Assembly: GCA_020634315.1 (NCBI GenBank)
Contig: JACKBV010000047.1
Coordinates: 1 to 22,019, forward strand
Direction of reading: 5' to 3'
From: Ardenticatenaceae bacterium
Lineage (GTDB): Bacteria; Chloroflexota; Anaerolineae; Promineifilales; Promineifilaceae
DNA: 22,019 bases
This document shows positions 21,056 through 22,019 of this stretch, one piece after another. A program made the position numbers and the translations under genes. The stretch's first letter is position 1; each line of letters opens with the position of its first letter. Below the pieces are notes generated by a model. That model saw only the letters and a program-made list of their open reading frames with translations. It was not told the DNA's origin and searched no databases.

Positions 21056-22019
21056 TTAATCGCCAACCACCTCTGACTGCCGATTTACCAACGTTTGCAC
21101 CGGCATTTTATCCATGATTTCATAAGAAACCCACATTGCCAGCGCCATCAAGACCATGTAAGGGCCAATTACCTCCAACCCCATCTCGTCGGCAAGCCAC
21201 CCGGCAATGCCCGGCTGCACAGCCAGCCCCATACTAGACGCGCCAATTTGGAAGCCAACCGCATTAGCCGCGTGCGCCGCACCCACACGACGCGGTGTAT
21301 CGGCAGTGAGCAAGGGGAAAATGGGAGCCGCCGCAAATCCCATTAAAGCAAGGCCAAAAAAGCTGACCGACTGCACCGGCAGCCAGATTAACAAGGTCGC
21401 CAACAGCACCCCCGCCAAACTGAAACGCATGACACGGCCGTTTCCCAGGCGCGACACAACCATCCCCATCAACAACCGCCCAGCCGTCAGGCTGCCCCAA
21501 AAAACACTGACCCAGGCGCTGGCAACTGTTTCTGCCACATGGCGCGATTCTGTAAAAAGCGTGTAGCTCCATTGCCCGGCCGTTGTCTCTGTGCCCACAT
21601 AGAGGAAAAAGACCCACAACCCAACCCAAACCAACGGCAGACGCAGGGTACGGCCGTTACCCTGGCGTTGTGACTGCGGCTGCTCCACCGTGATGGCCGC
21701 ACTCTCCGCCTGCCACGTGCGCCAACTGAAAGCGACCATCAGCGTCACCAGCGAAAAGATGACACTCACCAGCAAATAACCATTTTGCCAACTGCGGTCG
21801 GCATTCAAAACGCCCGACATCACCAACGGGCCAATTGTGGCACCAATGCCAAAACTGGCGTGCAGCCAGTTCAACTCTTGTGCGCCATAACGGGTGGCAA
21901 AGTACGTGTTCAAACTGCCACCGACCAACCCAAAACTCAAGCCCATCGTCAACGCAGCAGCCAACAGCCATCCCCAGGAAGGGGCAAAGGCGTAGCCAAA
22001 CAGCCCCGTCGTCGCCAGT
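21056..22019 (-). CDS. MFS transporter (5' part beyond window edge)
   Basis: The minus-strand frame is open from the stop at 21056 to the right edge, giving about 320 residues with no start in view; the first visible residues are LATTGLFGYAFAP. An internal TTG or ATG should not be taken as the start. About eight or nine hydrophobic helices are visible, with GLVGGSLNTYFATRYG, WVSVFWGSLTAGRLLMG (the central loop after helix 6 to 7) and a C-terminal half with GLALMGFAAAPIFPL and GASSMGLAVQPGIAGWLADEMG. This is the fucose-permease-like/FHS style of MFS. The substrate is unknown. It is the first visible gene of the minus-strand operon leading to the two unknown proteins. Confidence 0.9.
   Translation of the reverse strand, partial: LATTGLFGYAFAPSWGWLLAAALTMGLSFGLVGGSLNTYFATRYGAQELNWLHASFGIGATIGPLVMSGVLNADRSWQNGYLLVSVIFSLVTLMVAFSWRTWQAESAAITVEQPQSQRQGNGRTLRLPLVWVGLWVFFLYVGTETTAGQWSYTLFTESRHVAETVASAWVSVFWGSLTAGRLLMGMVVSRLGNGRVMRFSLAGVLLATLLIWLPVQSVSFFGLALMGFAAAPIFPLLTADTPRRVGAAHAANAVGFQIGASSMGLAVQPGIAGWLADEMGLEVIGPYMVLMALAMWVSYEIMDKMPVQTLVNRQSEVVGD

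Larger units (their letters stand above)
51..21657. repeat. Dispersed iterated palindrome ACGGCCGT, 29 exact copies
   Basis: Copies start at 51, 711, 863, 977, 1411, 2655, 2765, 3127, 4665, 5550, 6300, 8794, 8814, 8954, 10389, 11097, 13546, 14023, 14286, 15856, 16479, 16598, 18206, 18935, 19261, 20464, 20924, 21434 and 21650. At equal base use a given octamer is expected about 0.34 times in 22 kb. Many copies extend to GGAAACGGCCGT or ACGGCCGTTTCC. They occur in genes on both strands and in several reading frames (ETAV, DTAV, NGR, KRPF), in most but not all genes, and four lie outside genes. One copy sits at a palindromic terminator centre and two form a hairpin. The pattern resembles cyanobacterial HIP1 (GCGATCGC). 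A relation to methylation, repair or uptake is inference. Confidence 0.9.

Noticed and set aside
21056..21964. Complete 302-residue MFS gene starting at 21964
   Set aside because: That start is a TTG inside a helix. The frame stays open to the window edge with transporter-like residues, so the gene is partial.

Overview
The window reads as chromosomal DNA of a GC-moderate bacterium. My best guess is a filamentous member of the Chloroflexota (Anaerolineae-like). The guess rests on the gene mix: a BTAD-AAA ATPase regulator, an alpha-2-macroglobulin in what may be a monoderm cell, and many one- or two-gene units. It also rests on repeat-rich intergenic DNA with 21-bp tandem arrays and a dispersed palindrome. 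No rRNA, tRNA, CRISPR array, transposase or phage gene is visible.

Layout. Positions 1-1665 (minus) hold the N-terminal 555 residues of a BTAD/AAA transcriptional regulator cut by the window edge. Its upstream region carries a 21-bp tandem array (1729-2274). Then come a two-TM coiled-coil-like protein (2502-3428), a strong terminator, a possible 33-residue membrane peptide, and a 1631-residue alpha-2-macroglobulin (3876-8771) with an intact thioester motif and six extra membrane helices in the middle. Next are a two-domain VOC protein (9147-9947), an unrecognised minus-strand protein with a TTG start (10055-10828) and a thioredoxin-like lipoprotein (10862-11461). Divergent from the lipoprotein is a KASIII-fold condensing enzyme (11614-12612), followed by an acyl-CoA synthetase (12721-14265). 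A convergent DsbA-like membrane-tethered protein (14309-15028) shares a palindromic terminator with the ligase.

After a 450-bp gene-poor stretch come an MFS transporter (15480-16622) and a cupin (16674-17033), then a second and unrelated 21-bp array (17039-17269) and a GNAT acetyltransferase (17323-17856). The right end is a minus-strand operon running from beyond 22019 to 17882: an MFS permease (partial), a 545-residue protein of unknown function and a triple zinc-ribbon protein.

The most striking global signal is the octamer ACGGCCGT. I count 29 exact copies spread over the whole window, in genes on both strands, in several reading frames, and inside intergenic hairpins. Chance would give less than one. 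It behaves like a highly iterated palindrome analogous to cyanobacterial HIP1. Other points to check are the alpha-2-macroglobulin whose bait region has apparently received six TM helices, the KASIII-like enzyme that keeps its cysteine but has lost the usual His and Asn, and two unrelated tandem arrays sharing a 21-bp period.

All coordinates and counts were read by eye. Family assignments come from recognised motifs, not from a search.
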